Below, one piece after another: positions 33,603-43,134 of a stretch of 64,000 nucleotides of DNA. Position 1 is the stretch's first letter. Every line of letters starts with the position of its first letter. Origin of the DNA: JBKPCD01 sp046727175 (GTDB lineage: Bacteria; Acidobacteriota; Vicinamibacteria; Vicinamibacterales; 2-12-FULL-66-21); NCBI GenBank assembly GCA_046727175.1, contig JBKPCD010000003.1, positions 6,616-70,615 on the forward strand, written 5' to 3'. The notes under the pieces were generated by a model. It was not told the origin of the DNA and searched no databases. It was given only the letters and a program-made list of their open reading frames with translations. A program made the translations under genes and the position numbers.

Positions 33603-36445
33603 TTATGCTGTTCTTCACTTCACCGGCATCGGCGCGCCAGGCTGCGCAGTATCAGGGGCGGCCCGTCGAAGTTGTCCACGTACTGGTCGAGGACAAGCCG
33701 AGCTCAGATCCCGTGTTGTTGGATCTCGTGGACGTCCGCGCGGGACAACCGCTTTCGATGTCGGCCGTTCGCGAGTCGATGGCGCATCTCTTCGGTCTTG
33801 GCCGGTTTCAAGACGTGCAGGTGGACGCCTCCGATGCGCCAACAGGAAGCGTGCAGGTCACGTTCAATCTCATTCCGCTGCACGCGGTCCGCGAAGTCCA
33901 GTTCGCCGGCAATCTCGGGCTGTCGCAAGGATTGCTGCGAAGTACGTTGACGAACCGATACGGCGCAACGCCGTCACTCGGCCGGCAAGCCGATTTGATT
34001 CGGACGCTCGAGGAGCTGTACCAGGATCACGGGTACCTACGACCGACGATCCGCTCATCGTCTCGCACGTCGCACACGACTGAATCGACGGTCCTGACGT
34101 TTGAGATCGAAGCCGGACCGCGTGCGCAGATTGGCAATGTCGAAGTGCCAATCGATCCGTTGACCCCGCTGCCGGTTTTCCTGCGCCGCATCCACGCGAC
34201 CAGCGGGGAACCCTACCAGCGAACCGATCTTCAGCGTCAGCTCAACGACTATGTGAATCAATTGAAGAAGCGGCGGTACTACGAGGCGGTTGCCAGCTTC
34301 GACGCGCGTGAGTCGGAGGATGGCACACTCGTGAACCTGACGATATCCGTGCGACCCGGCCCCGCGGTGACGGTGCAGTTCAAGGGAGATCCGCTCCCCC
34401 GAAATCGGTTGGGCGAGCTCGTCCCCGTCGAGCGCGAAGGTTCCGTCGCCGAGGATCTCGTCGAGGATTCGATCCGACGTATCGAGGACTTCCTCAAACA
34501 GCAGGGTTACTGGAAGGGCACCGCGACCGCCTCGCGCGACGAATCGGAGGGCCGGCTCACGCTTGCCTTCGACGTTCACAAGGGCACGCAGTACCACGTC
34601 GCCGACGTCGAGATCCATGGCAATCAGGCAATGACGATCGAGACGCTGCGCTCGAAGGTTCCGTTCAAGGCAGGGGATCTCTTCATCGAGCCTCGAATGT
34701 CCCAGGCCCAGGCGGCAATCCGCGAGGAGTACCGGCAGCAGGGTTTCAGATTTGCGGACATCAAATCGGCGGTCAACGAGATCGAGCCCGAGGCGCCAGG
34801 CGCAGGGCTCGTCAGGCCGACGATCACAATTGTCGAGGGCCCTCGCACCGTCATCGGTACCGTGGCGATCAAGGGAAACGCGGGGCTGTCGGAGGACGCT
34901 CTCCTGTCGCGCGTGAAGCTGAGGAGCGGGGATGTCTATTACGAGCCGAGGGTCCTTCAAGACCGCGACGCGATTCAGCTCGAGTACCTGAACCTTGGTT
35001 ACGCGTCGGCTGCCGTGGCTGCAGTGCCGACGTTCTCCGACGATCGCGCGCGCGCTGACGTGACGTTCGAGATTCACGAAGGGTCTCAGACCCTCGTCGA
35101 CCACGTCCTCATCGTCGGGAACACGCACACGAAGGATCGGATCATCCGGCGCGAGCTCCAGCTGGAATCAGGAAAGCCGCTGGGTCTCGAAGCTCAGATC
35201 GAGAGCCAGCGACGCCTGAGCGCGCTGCAGCTGTTTCGTCGCGTTCGCATCACGGCGATGGCGCCGCACGGGGATAGCGGCCGGCGCGACGTGCTGGTGA
35301 CCGTCGAAGAGGCTCCGTCGACCACCATTGCGTACGGCGGCGGCGTCGAGGCCACTCAATTGCTGGGGACCGGTCCGCAGGGAGAGGCGGAGGAGCATTT
35401 GGATTTTGCGCCACGCGGATTCTTCGACATCGCGCGGCGGAACGTCGGAGGCAAGAACCGCACCGTCGACCTGTACACCCGAGTCAGCCTGCGCTCGAGA
35501 GACTCCACGGATCCGGCGGCGACGAATGCCGACTTCGGCTTGAGCGAGTATCGCGTTGTCGGCACGTACCGCCAGCCTCGCGTGTTCGGGCCAAACGATC
35601 TGATAGTCACGGCCGCTGCGGAGCAGGGCATTCGGTCGAGCTTCAACTTCACTCGCCAGGGGCTGACGGCCACGATGCTTCGGCGTCTCACCAGCACGGT
35701 TCGCGTCAGCGGACGGTATACCTTGAACAGGACACACACGTTCGACGAACGGTTGAGCGAGGAGGACCAGGCGCTGATCGATCGGCAGTTTCCGCGCGTG
35801 CGCCTGTCTATCATCTCTGGCGGCATGGTGCGGGATACCCGTGACGACCTGCTCGATCCTGAACGCGGCACGTTCCTGAGCGCCGAAGGCCACCTGGCAG
35901 CGCGGTCGCTTGGCGGCGAAGTCGGCTTCGTCAAGACCTACCTGCAGGGATCCTGGTTTCAACGACTTCCGGGACCGCGGCGGATTGTGTTCGCCACGCG
36001 GACGGCAGTCGGACTGGCCGACGGATTCCCACGTGAGACGACGTGCGACGGCGAGCCCTGTGTCATCGAGGACCTGCCGGCCAGCGAGCGGTTCTTTGCC
36101 GGCGGCGACACGACAATTCGCGGCTTCGCGCTCGACACGGTTGGTGCCCCGAACACGATCAGCGACACCGGGTTCCCGCGGGGTGGCAACGCCGTTCTCA
36201 TTCTCAACGGCGAGCTGCGCGTGCCCGTTTGGCGCGATCTTGGCGCCGCCTTCTTCGTTGACGGCGGCAACGTTTTCGCACGCGTGACCGAGTTCGATTT
36301 CGGCGAGCTGCGCGGATCGGCAGGTTTCGGCATTCGGTACCGCTCGCCGCTCGGACCGATCCGCTTGGATCTCGGCTTCAAGCTGGATCGCCGGGAAAAC
36401 GAGCATCGAACGGCGCTCCACTTCAGCATTGGCCAGGCCTTCTGA
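33551..36445 (+). CDS. Omp85-family outer membrane assembly protein (BamA/TamA-like)
   Basis: Omp85 proteins are outer-membrane barrels with periplasmic POTRA domains that insert other barrels. GTG 33551 gives 964 residues. A signal peptide rich in Phe (LRAAFSLFRFAFSLMLFF) ends near PASARQ. About six POTRA-like units run to near residue 590 (for example VREVQFAGNLGLSQGLL, YHVADVEIHGNQAMTIETLR, LVDHVLIVGNTHTKDRIIRR). The C-terminal barrel contains the surface/lid motif GGDTTIRGFALD and a final strand ending FSIGQAF, the terminal aromatic expected of barrels. Together with the TamB-like gene before it and the SurA-like gene after, it forms an envelope-biogenesis module. Confidence 0.93.
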   Translation: MLNSLRAAFSLFRFAFSLMLFFTSPASARQAAQYQGRPVEVVHVLVEDKPSSDPVLLDLVDVRAGQPLSMSAVRESMAHLFGLGRFQDVQVDASDAPTGSVQVTFNLIPLHAVREVQFAGNLGLSQGLLRSTLTNRYGATPSLGRQADLIRTLEELYQDHGYLRPTIRSSSRTSHTTESTVLTFEIEAGPRAQIGNVEVPIDPLTPLPVFLRRIHATSGEPYQRTDLQRQLNDYVNQLKKRRYYEAVASFDARESEDGTLVNLTISVRPGPAVTVQFKGDPLPRNRLGELVPVEREGSVAEDLVEDSIRRIEDFLKQQGYWKGTATASRDESEGRLTLAFDVHKGTQYHVADVEIHGNQAMTIETLRSKVPFKAGDLFIEPRMSQAQAAIREEYRQQGFRFADIKSAVNEIEPEAPGAGLVRPTITIVEGPRTVIGTVAIKGNAGLSEDALLSRVKLRSGDVYYEPRVLQDRDAIQLEYLNLGYASAAVAAVPTFSDDRARADVTFEIHEGSQTLVDHVLIVGNTHTKDRIIRRELQLESGKPLGLEAQIESQRRLSALQLFRRVRITAMAPHGDSGRRDVLVTVEEAPSTTIAYGGGVEATQLLGTGPQGEAEEHLDFAPRGFFDIARRNVGGKNRTVDLYTRVSLRSRDSTDPAATNADFGLSEYRVVGTYRQPRVFGPNDLIVTAAAEQGIRSSFNFTRQGLTATMLRRLTSTVRVSGRYTLNRTHTFDERLSEEDQALIDRQFPRVRLSIISGGMVRDTRDDLLDPERGTFLSAEGHLAARSLGGEVGFVKTYLQGSWFQRLPGPRRIVFATRTAVGLADGFPRETTCDGEPCVIEDLPASERFFAGGDTTIRGFALDTVGAPNTISDTGFPRGGNAVLILNGELRVPVWRDLGAAFFVDGGNVFARVTEFDFGELRGSAGFGIRYRSPLGPIRLDLGFKLDRRENEHRTALHFSIGQAF

Positions 36446-37219
36446 ATGAGAGAGTCGCGCTTGGGCACGAGGGAGACGAAGCACGCGGGACAAGCTTATT
36501 CACCGCGGAGCCACGGAGCGCACGGAGAAGAACACATTAATCTCCGTGACCGTCGTGACTCCGCGGTCAATAGCTTGTTCGGTGTCCTCCGTCTCCTCCG
36601 TCAGGCGACGGCGGCGCTGCTTCTGCTACTGAGCCTCTCTCTCCACGCCGAGATCATCGACCGCATCCTCGCCGTTGTCGGCGGCGAGCTGATCACACTC
36701 TCCGACGTCAATGCTGCACTGCGGTTCGGACTGGTGGTCCGTGTCACTGACGGCGATTCGATCCGGTCGGCGCTCGATGCATTGATCAATCGGCAGATGG
36801 AATTGGCGGAAGTGAACAGGTATCAGCCGCCCGAACCGCCGGTCCAGACCGTCGAGCGGCGTTTGTCGGCAGTGCGCGCGCGCTTTTCCACGGAGGCGGA
36901 CTTCGACCGCGCCCTTGCGCAGTCAGGTCTGACGATCGATCAGCTTCGCGGCCGATTGCGAGACGACGAGCGAATCGAGAGCTATCTCGATCAACGGTTC
37001 GGCGCCGGGCTTCAGGTGTCTGACGACGACCTGGTGGCGTACTATCGGTCGCACGAAGGGCAATTCACGCGAGACGGTGTCTTGCGCCCGTTCCGGGACG
37101 TCCGCGACGAGGTGCGCGCGTCGCTGATCAATGAGAAGCGCCAGGAGCTGATCAAGGACTGGCTCGCCGGGTTGAGACGACGAGCCGAGATCAGCGATTT
37201 GTACCTGACGCGCAATTGA
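36446..37219 (+). CDS. SurA N-terminal-like periplasmic chaperone without PPIase domain
   Basis: The protein shows a SurA-type chaperone fold: IIDRILAVVGGELITLSDVN, ALDALINRQMELAEV, a helical TFXX-type segment, and VRASLINEKRQELIKDWLAG at the end. SurA normally carries one or two parvulin domains; none is present, so it probably only binds unfolded outer-membrane proteins. ATG 36446 directly follows the Omp85 stop, but the signal-peptide core (TAALLLLLSLSLHA) lies about 53 residues in. TTG 36575 would give a normal signal peptide. The intervening codons are made of the CACGGAG-type repeat at 36501-36568, so the repeat may have been placed in a former gap. Start choice is unsettled. Confidence 0.8.
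   Translation: MRESRLGTRETKHAGQAYSPRSHGAHGEEHINLRDRRDSAVNSLFGVLRLLRQATAALLLLLSLSLHAEIIDRILAVVGGELITLSDVNAALRFGLVVRVTDGDSIRSALDALINRQMELAEVNRYQPPEPPVQTVERRLSAVRARFSTEADFDRALAQSGLTIDQLRGRLRDDERIESYLDQRFGAGLQVSDDDLVAYYRSHEGQFTRDGVLRPFRDVRDEVRASLINEKRQELIKDWLAGLRRRAEISDLYLTRN
36501..36568. repeat. CACGGAG-type inverted repeat at the SurA-like gene start
   Basis: Left arm units ACCGCGGAG, CCACGGAG, CGCACGGAGA (36502-36528) face right arm TCTCCGTG and CTCCGCGGT (36541-36548 and 36559-36567) across a 12-nt centre. A further pair of CTCCGT units lies near 36587-36601. Confidence 0.65.
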
Positions 37220-37226
37220 TATCGCC

Positions 37227-38609
37227 TCAGCGCCGGCGGATCAGCTCCGGCGCGAACACGAAGAGGTCCCAGTTCTGCGGCGCGAGACCTCGCGTCCAGC
37301 ACCTGACGATTTGCGGGTCCTGCCAGTCCCAGAGCCGCTCGTGCCGGCGATCGACGTCCACCGGGTCGGTGTTCCATTGATCGGCGGGATAGCAGAATGC
37401 GCCGGTCGCTGCCACGAGTATCGACCACGCCAGCAGCGCACCTGCCGTGGCCTTCAGCGCTGGACACGGCGATATCAGGCTCATTGCAACGGCGGCACCC
37501 GGAACGAGGAACGGCAGAACGTCGATCAGATAGCGCGGCCCGTACGTGTGCCCACCCCACCACACCGAATACGCCGAATACACGACGAACTGGACGGTGA
37601 CTGCCACTGCACACCAGGGCCAGATCTCCTGTGGTTCCTCCGACCGAAACACTCTCCAAAACCCGACGACCCCAACAAGGACGACGGGACTGAAGATCAA
37701 GATCCCGCGGCTCGGGCTCAGTAGCAGCCCCGCCGCACCCCACCAGGGCGTGGGATTCACGATCCCGCGTATTGCGTGCACCTGGAGGTGCATCGATTCC
37801 CGCGCAGTCATTGCGCCGAGTACGCTCCCGAACCAGCTGACATTCAGAATCATCACAGCTGCCACCGTGAGCAGCGCCGGCCACGCGGTCCACACCCGCG
37901 ACATGCCGCCACGCCGGACCAGGGCAAGCGCGACGACGGCGAGCGCCGGCGCAACCTGGGGACGCGCGGCGCCGGCGAGGCCGAGCGCGGCGAATGCGCA
38001 CGTCATTTGTCCAGCGGTGAGCCGCTCCTCGGCGTGGCTGAATATGTACAGCGCCGCTGCGATCCCGAACACTGCCGTCTCGTGTTGGCAAAGACTCTGA
38101 CTTGCCGTGGGCCAGAGGTTCGTCCCAAGACCGAACCCGAGGGCAATCAGCACGGCAGCCGTTCGATCTCCCATCCGACGTGCAATGCCGAATGCGAGGA
38201 GGACCGCAGCCGTCGTCAAACTTGAGGCGGTCAGCTTCGCGAACGTGCCTGACGCAAGCGGCGTATCGAGGTCGACGAGCCCGATCGCCGAGAACAGCCA
38301 CGCCGGCGCCGCTGACAGGAGCGCCGGCGCGATCGGGTAGCCGGATCTGTAATGTCCGTCGAGTCCCTTGACGAATCCGGCGCGCTCGCCATACGCCGGC
38401 GTGCGTGCCACCACGCGATCGAGAGAGAGTGAGTGACGCTGGGCAATCTCGATGGCCAGGAATTTCGTCGGCTGCGAATCGTACGAGCCGACCTCGCGCC
38501 CATTGGCATTGTACGCGCCGAATATCAGGAGGGCGAGTGCCCACTGTGACCAAGACGAGTCGCGTCGTGAGCGCCGCGAGCCGTTCGCCGCGTATGACTC
38601 GCCCGCCAT
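37227..38609 (-). CDS. Multi-pass membrane protein, probable GT-C glycosyltransferase
   Basis: The 460-residue protein has about ten hydrophobic helices with short loops and no soluble enzyme domain, the outline of dolichyl-phosphate-mannose-type GT-C enzymes. There is an acidic/aromatic extracytoplasmic loop early on (YDSQPTKFLAIEIAQRHSLS, LDGHYRSGYPIAPALLSAAP) and a conserved-looking WWGGHTYGPRYLIDVLPFLV near residue 370. Members transfer sugars from lipid carriers on the periplasmic side. It sits beside other GT-C and GT-B genes. It ends 7 bp from the convergent SurA-like gene and starts 21 bp from the divergent gene at 38631. Substrate is unknown. Confidence 0.7.
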   Translation of the reverse strand: MAGESYAANGSRRSRRDSSWSQWALALLIFGAYNANGREVGSYDSQPTKFLAIEIAQRHSLSLDRVVARTPAYGERAGFVKGLDGHYRSGYPIAPALLSAAPAWLFSAIGLVDLDTPLASGTFAKLTASSLTTAAVLLAFGIARRMGDRTAAVLIALGFGLGTNLWPTASQSLCQHETAVFGIAAALYIFSHAEERLTAGQMTCAFAALGLAGAARPQVAPALAVVALALVRRGGMSRVWTAWPALLTVAAVMILNVSWFGSVLGAMTARESMHLQVHAIRGIVNPTPWWGAAGLLLSPSRGILIFSPVVLVGVVGFWRVFRSEEPQEIWPWCAVAVTVQFVVYSAYSVWWGGHTYGPRYLIDVLPFLVPGAAVAMSLISPCPALKATAGALLAWSILVAATGAFCYPADQWNTDPVDVDRRHERLWDWQDPQIVRCWTRGLAPQNWDLFVFAPELIRRR

Positions 38610-38630
38610 CAGGAGCGAAGAGTGTAGACC

Positions 38631-40268
38631 GTGTGCGAAGAAAAGGCACTATACTCGAGCGTGTCCGGACGCGGTCTTGCGCGGCATGTCGACGAGTGGC
38701 TCGATCGGCGGCATCCGTGGCTCCTGGTCCTCCTCACGCTCGGTTATCTCGAGACGGCTGTCGTGAAGGCGAGGACGAAGCCGTTCTGGCACGACGAAAT
38801 CTACACAATCCTCGTTTCGGGACTGCCGTCGCTTTCATCGATGTGGCGAGCGGCGATGGACGGGATCGATCTCTCACCTCCGCTCAACGCGTGGATGACG
38901 CGCGCCGTGCACGACGTCGCCGGTGTCGGTCATGTCTCTACACGTGTGCCGGCCATGGTTGGATTCTGGATCATGCTCGCCACTGTCTTTCATATCGTCC
39001 GGCAGCGTGCGGGGACAACCGCGGCGCTCGCGGCTGCGCTGATTCCGTTTTCGACCGCTGCATTCCGCTATTCGTACGAGGCGCGTTCCTATGGTCTGAT
39101 GCTCGCGCTATTCGCCCTGGGGCTGTACGCCTGGGGAGAGGCGACCCGCGGACGCCGCCGTTCGGTCCATCTTCCGCTTCTGGCAGTCGCGCTCGCCGCC
39201 GCGCCGTGGAACCACTACTACGCGGTTCTGACGTTCCTGCCGATTGCTGCCGGCGAGCTGACGCGTCTCGTGCAGCGCCGGCGAATCGATGTCGGCATCG
39301 CCACCGCATTCGCCTTCGCCGGAGTCGCCATCTTGCCCATGCGCTCACTGATTGCAGGCGCCAGACACCAGAATGCGATGTTCTGGTCGGTTCCCCAGGG
39401 GCCTCGCGACATTTCAGAGGCCTACTTGTTCCTGTTCGAGCCGCTCAGTGATCGACGCTTCATGATCGCCGTCGTCGTGATCGCATTGATTCTCGTCGTC
39501 TCGGCTCTGACGGACAGGGACACCGCTGCTTTACCAAGGCGCGCGCTCCCGGTGCACGAGGTGATTGCCGGGTTGGTTGCGCTGCTGCTCCCGATTTTCG
39601 GATCATTGCTTGCCCGATGGGTAACCGGCGCCTTCGTTCCGCGGTACTTCCTCACGACTGTCGTGTCCTTCAGCCTGGCGATTCCGCTGGTGCTGTGGTG
39701 GTTGAACGTGCGCGCATCAGGGGCCGAATTCGTGCTCTGCGCCGTACTCGTTTTCACGTTCGCTCAATCCGTCGCGGGATCCTTGCTGGGCCGCCATAGC
39801 TTTGAGCATCCGGTCCGGACGCGCACGCTCTTGCTCCGTTCGCTCGAGACCGAGGGCCCGACCGTCATCCCGAGCAGCCTGCAATTCTTGCAACTGTGGT
39901 ACTACGCGCCACCCACGCTGAAAGCGCAGCTGCGCTATCTCGCCGATCCGGCCGAGGCGGCGAAGAGAAGCGGATCCAGCACAATCGATCAGGGATACCT
40001 CGTGCTGGCCCGCTGGACATCGGTTCCCGTCGAACCATACACCGGTTTCGTGGGCTCGCATCGGGAGTTTCGGGTGTACGCCGCGGGGTCCGGCTGGTTG
40101 ATCGATAAGCTTCGTCAGATTGGAGCCAACGTCCAGGAGGTTGGGCGCGAACGCGGCGGGCAACTCTATCGCGTGCGACTCGAATCCGGGGCGCTACACG
40201 ATGCCAGTGAACCGACGTCACGCACTTCTGGGAGTGAGCGTTCGCTACCGCACCTTGAAGATCCGTAG
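38631..40268 (+). CDS. GT-C family membrane glycosyltransferase
   Basis: This 545-residue protein carries the first-loop acidic motif typical of GT39/ArnT enzymes (KTRKPFWHDE-like, read here as KPFWHDEIYTILVSG), then about eleven hydrophobic helices, including YSYEARSYGLMLALFALGLY, which is a common pattern in this family. The C-terminal 130 residues are soluble and periplasmic (YAPPTLKAQLRYLADPAEAA). It uses a polyprenyl-phosphate sugar as donor. It is divergent from the membrane protein at 37227-38609 and its end overlaps the convergent gene at 40245 by 24 bp. Acceptor is unknown. Confidence 0.8.
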   Translation: MCEEKALYSSVSGRGLARHVDEWLDRRHPWLLVLLTLGYLETAVVKARTKPFWHDEIYTILVSGLPSLSSMWRAAMDGIDLSPPLNAWMTRAVHDVAGVGHVSTRVPAMVGFWIMLATVFHIVRQRAGTTAALAAALIPFSTAAFRYSYEARSYGLMLALFALGLYAWGEATRGRRRSVHLPLLAVALAAAPWNHYYAVLTFLPIAAGELTRLVQRRRIDVGIATAFAFAGVAILPMRSLIAGARHQNAMFWSVPQGPRDISEAYLFLFEPLSDRRFMIAVVVIALILVVSALTDRDTAALPRRALPVHEVIAGLVALLLPIFGSLLARWVTGAFVPRYFLTTVVSFSLAIPLVLWWLNVRASGAEFVLCAVLVFTFAQSVAGSLLGRHSFEHPVRTRTLLLRSLETEGPTVIPSSLQFLQLWYYAPPTLKAQLRYLADPAEAAKRSGSSTIDQGYLVLARWTSVPVEPYTGFVGSHREFRVYAAGSGWLIDKLRQIGANVQEVGRERGGQLYRVRLESGALHDASEPTSRTSGSERSLPHLEDP

Positions 40269-41801
40269 CTCCGGCCCTGGATGATCGTCCGACGGCGTGA
40301 ACCTGACGAGCTCGGTGCTCTGCTCGAAGAGGCGCATGTATGCCGCGTAATCGGCCGGGTACTTGTGCGGCTCGCCCAGGGCCGCGCCGTACTTCTGTGA
40401 CGACGCGACGAGGTAGTCGAAGCCCTCACGCACGTAATCCTGGTGTTCGCGCGGGGCGTGCGTGAGGTGGTCGGAGGTCAAAACGGGGATGTTGACGGTG
40501 CGATATCCCTCCGCCGACAGCAGCAGCACGCGCGTTTCGATACCGACCTTCGAGTTTTTCGGGATGTTGGCGACAATCCACTCGTGCGCCTGCTCGACCG
40601 TGCTCTGGCGGCCAATACGGCGGTCGAATCCAATCGCCTGACTCGTCGGCGGCAACAGCGCCGCCACCGTAAGGGCGACGATCAGCGCAGTCCGTGGCGC
40701 GCGCGGGATTTCGTACCGGCGCAACACGCTGACGCCGGAGATGACGGCGGTTGCCACCAGCACGCAGAGTGCCGGTGCTATCGGCAGCAGATAACGGCCG
40801 TACACAATCCGCTGGTCGGAGATGAACAGGTAATACACGAGCGGGAACGCGACAACGAGCGCCCAGCGTACACGGCCGGGGCCGCGAATCAGCCGGTTGA
40901 CGGCGAGCGCGAGCCCTACGGTCATGAGGAGAATCGCCGGCGAGCCGAACGCGATGCGGAGATGTTTGAGGTACAGAATCCACGCGGGCTCGGGTGGCGG
41001 CTTCACGGTGCGGTACTGATTCGCGAGTCGCGCGAAGCCATTGAGGAATGCCGGCAGATCGAGAACCGAGTACGGCGCAGCGATGAGAAAGGCCGCGGCG
41101 CAGCCGGCGAGGACCCACAGCGCGCAGACGAGGCGCGACGGACTCGCCGGCACCGTCATCCAGCATGCGACGAGCGGCATCAGAATGGCGAGGGCTCCAT
41201 TGTATTTGGTGGCGGTGGCAAGGCCTGCCGCCACACCGGCCCACATGAACGCGCGGGCATTGCCCCGCTCATGTGCGCGCAGCGACAGCATCATCGTCAG
41301 CGTGACGAAGAACGTCAGTGGAACGTCCGTCAACACGTAGTGCGACTGCGCGACGTGGAGGGGCAGCACCGTCAGCAACCCTGCCGCCAGAAGCGCATGA
41401 CGCGCCCCCCATCGCAACCCAATCTGGAAGACGAGAAGCACCGTGGCGACCCCGAACGAGGCCGTGACCACGCGGGCCCAGAGATAGAAGTCCTCAGCTG
41501 GCGCCTGTTCGAGCGATGCCCACTCGCCGTCCAGCGCTCCCCACATGAATCGGGCACAGGCGACAGCCGCCTGAACGTACATGTAAAGCGTCGGATAGTC
41601 GAAGAAGTGCGGGTGCAACGAGCCGCCCTTGATCATGTTGACGGCACGCTCGAGGACTTCAGGCTCGTCGACCTGCAGCGAGTACGGAATCCCGTGGCCG
41701 AGGGCCCAGAAGCGGAGAACAGCCGCAAGAATCAGAATGGAGACGAGCCCCACACGTGACGGCTTGAGATCGCCAGCTTCGCGCCACTCGCGCTCGGTCA
41801 A
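40245..41801 (-). CDS. GT39-like membrane glycosyltransferase
   Basis: The 518-residue protein has a basic N-terminus, then a first membrane helix, the loop motif SLQVDEPEVLERA (paired acidic residues as in PMT/ArnT enzymes) and HPHFFDYPTLYMYVQA. About ten more hydrophobic helices follow, with the amphipathic VLPLHVAQSHYVLTDVPLTF typical of GT39. A soluble tail contains a beta-rich segment (KVGIETRVLLLSAEGYRTVN). It likely adds a sugar to lipid or protein from a polyprenyl carrier on the periplasmic side. It heads the minus-strand part of the glycan region and converges on the neighbouring GT-C gene. Confidence 0.85.
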   Translation of the reverse strand: MTEREWREAGDLKPSRVGLVSILILAAVLRFWALGHGIPYSLQVDEPEVLERAVNMIKGGSLHPHFFDYPTLYMYVQAAVACARFMWGALDGEWASLEQAPAEDFYLWARVVTASFGVATVLLVFQIGLRWGARHALLAAGLLTVLPLHVAQSHYVLTDVPLTFFVTLTMMLSLRAHERGNARAFMWAGVAAGLATATKYNGALAILMPLVACWMTVPASPSRLVCALWVLAGCAAAFLIAAPYSVLDLPAFLNGFARLANQYRTVKPPPEPAWILYLKHLRIAFGSPAILLMTVGLALAVNRLIRGPGRVRWALVVAFPLVYYLFISDQRIVYGRYLLPIAPALCVLVATAVISGVSVLRRYEIPRAPRTALIVALTVAALLPPTSQAIGFDRRIGRQSTVEQAHEWIVANIPKNSKVGIETRVLLLSAEGYRTVNIPVLTSDHLTHAPREHQDYVREGFDYLVASSQKYGAALGEPHKYPADYAAYMRLFEQSTELVRFTPSDDHPGPELRIFKVR

Positions 41802-41886
41802 GTTTTGTCCTCAAAAAACTCCAGCTTACTCGACGACTTTCCGGCGATGGCCGCGCCGGATTCGCGACCATGCGCTGCGTAACAGG

Positions 41887-43134
41887 CTAACCGAGGAGGT
41901 CCCTGTATAGTTGCATCGTCAACGCTCCCGCCGCGGTCCAGGAGAATTCGCGCTCCACGATCGCGCGTCCTTGTTTTCCCATCGCGGCGAGCTTGTCTAT
42001 TGATCCGAGCGCGCCGCTGATGGCCGCCGCAAGTGCCGACGGGTCGCCCGGCGGCACGAGCCACCCGTTCACGCCGTTACGCACCTTGTCCGGAATCCCA
42101 CCTGCGGTCGTTGCGACGACGGCCCGGCCGTGCGCCATCGCCTCCAGCGTCACGAGCGAACTACCTTCGTACAGCGAGGGGTGCACGAAGAGCGTCGCCC
42201 CTTCGTACCACGCGTGCAGGTCGCGATTGTCGACCCGTCCGGGCAGCAGCACATTCCTTTCGATACCCGCATGCGCAATCGCACGCTGCAGCCCACCTCT
42301 GAAGGGTCCGTCTCCAATGACGACCCATCGCCAGCGGCCCTCCCCGAGTCGAGCTGAATGCTCGCGCAGTGCACCGAGCGTGGCCGCGAGCAGGTGAAAT
42401 CCCTTGTTCTCCTCGAGCCGGCCGACGCTGAGCAGAACGATCTCCTCGCCGCCGATGCCGGCAGCGCCACGCACGCGATCTCCGTCGTTGCGATTGGTGA
42501 GTCCGTCGATCCATCGCAGATCGAGCGCGTTCGGTATCACGCGAATGCGTTCTGGTGGAACCTTCAGGTGCGTTCGCACTGCCGGTTCGAGGACTCGATC
42601 AGTCGCAATCACCGTGTCGGCCGCTCTCGCGCACGTGATTACCGCGCGCCGCAGTGGAAGGTACGCGGCACGTTTGAGCCGGGCGCGTCGCGGATCGGTC
42701 GCGCCAAATTCCTCGAGACCCTGTGGATTGAGCACCAGCGGCGCTCTCGACGACGACCGTCGCCTTGCATATCCGAGCACGCTCGCACCGAGGCCGTGGA
42801 CGATGTCGACGTGCCCGGCATGGACCATCTGCCACGCGAGGTGTCCCGCCCGTTCTCCGAAAAGCGGATACGCCGTGCTCCTGTCGAGCACCGTCGTACC
42901 GCGCCGTCCTGCGAGCGGAAAGGTTCGATATGGGACCGTGCGCAGTGTGATGTCGGGATGAACGGCCGCTCCATCGGGCGCGTTTTTTCCCGGGCGACGG
43001 GTGATCAAGGTGACCGTCGAACCCGCATCTGCGACAGCCCGGACGAGATCGTACACGTGACGCTCGAGTCCCCCAAACCCGTGGAGTGGGTACACGGACC
43101 TGGCGACGACAACCACACGAAGACGCTTCGTCAC
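41887..43134 (-). CDS. GT-B glycosyltransferase, family 4
   Basis: The 415-residue enzyme shows the GT4 layout: N-terminal Rossmann domain with VVVARSVYPLHGFGGLERHV (the glycine-rich acceptor loop) and a C-terminal donor domain with VLLSVGRLEENKGFHLL, WVVIGDGPFRGGLQRA, NVLLPGRVDNRDLHAWYEGA and FVHPSLYEGSSLVTLEAMAH (the E-x7-E motif). It uses a nucleotide-sugar donor at the inner face of the membrane. Its start overlaps the stop of the gene at 43131-44390 as ATGA. With its neighbours it probably assembles an exopolysaccharide or O-antigen-like glycan. Confidence 0.92.
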   Translation of the reverse strand: MTKRLRVVVVARSVYPLHGFGGLERHVYDLVRAVADAGSTVTLITRRPGKNAPDGAAVHPDITLRTVPYRTFPLAGRRGTTVLDRSTAYPLFGERAGHLAWQMVHAGHVDIVHGLGASVLGYARRRSSSRAPLVLNPQGLEEFGATDPRRARLKRAAYLPLRRAVITCARAADTVIATDRVLEPAVRTHLKVPPERIRVIPNALDLRWIDGLTNRNDGDRVRGAAGIGGEEIVLLSVGRLEENKGFHLLAATLGALREHSARLGEGRWRWVVIGDGPFRGGLQRAIAHAGIERNVLLPGRVDNRDLHAWYEGATLFVHPSLYEGSSLVTLEAMAHGRAVVATTAGGIPDKVRNGVNGWLVPPGDPSALAAAISGALGSIDKLAAMGKQGRAIVEREFSWTAAGALTMQLYRDLLG

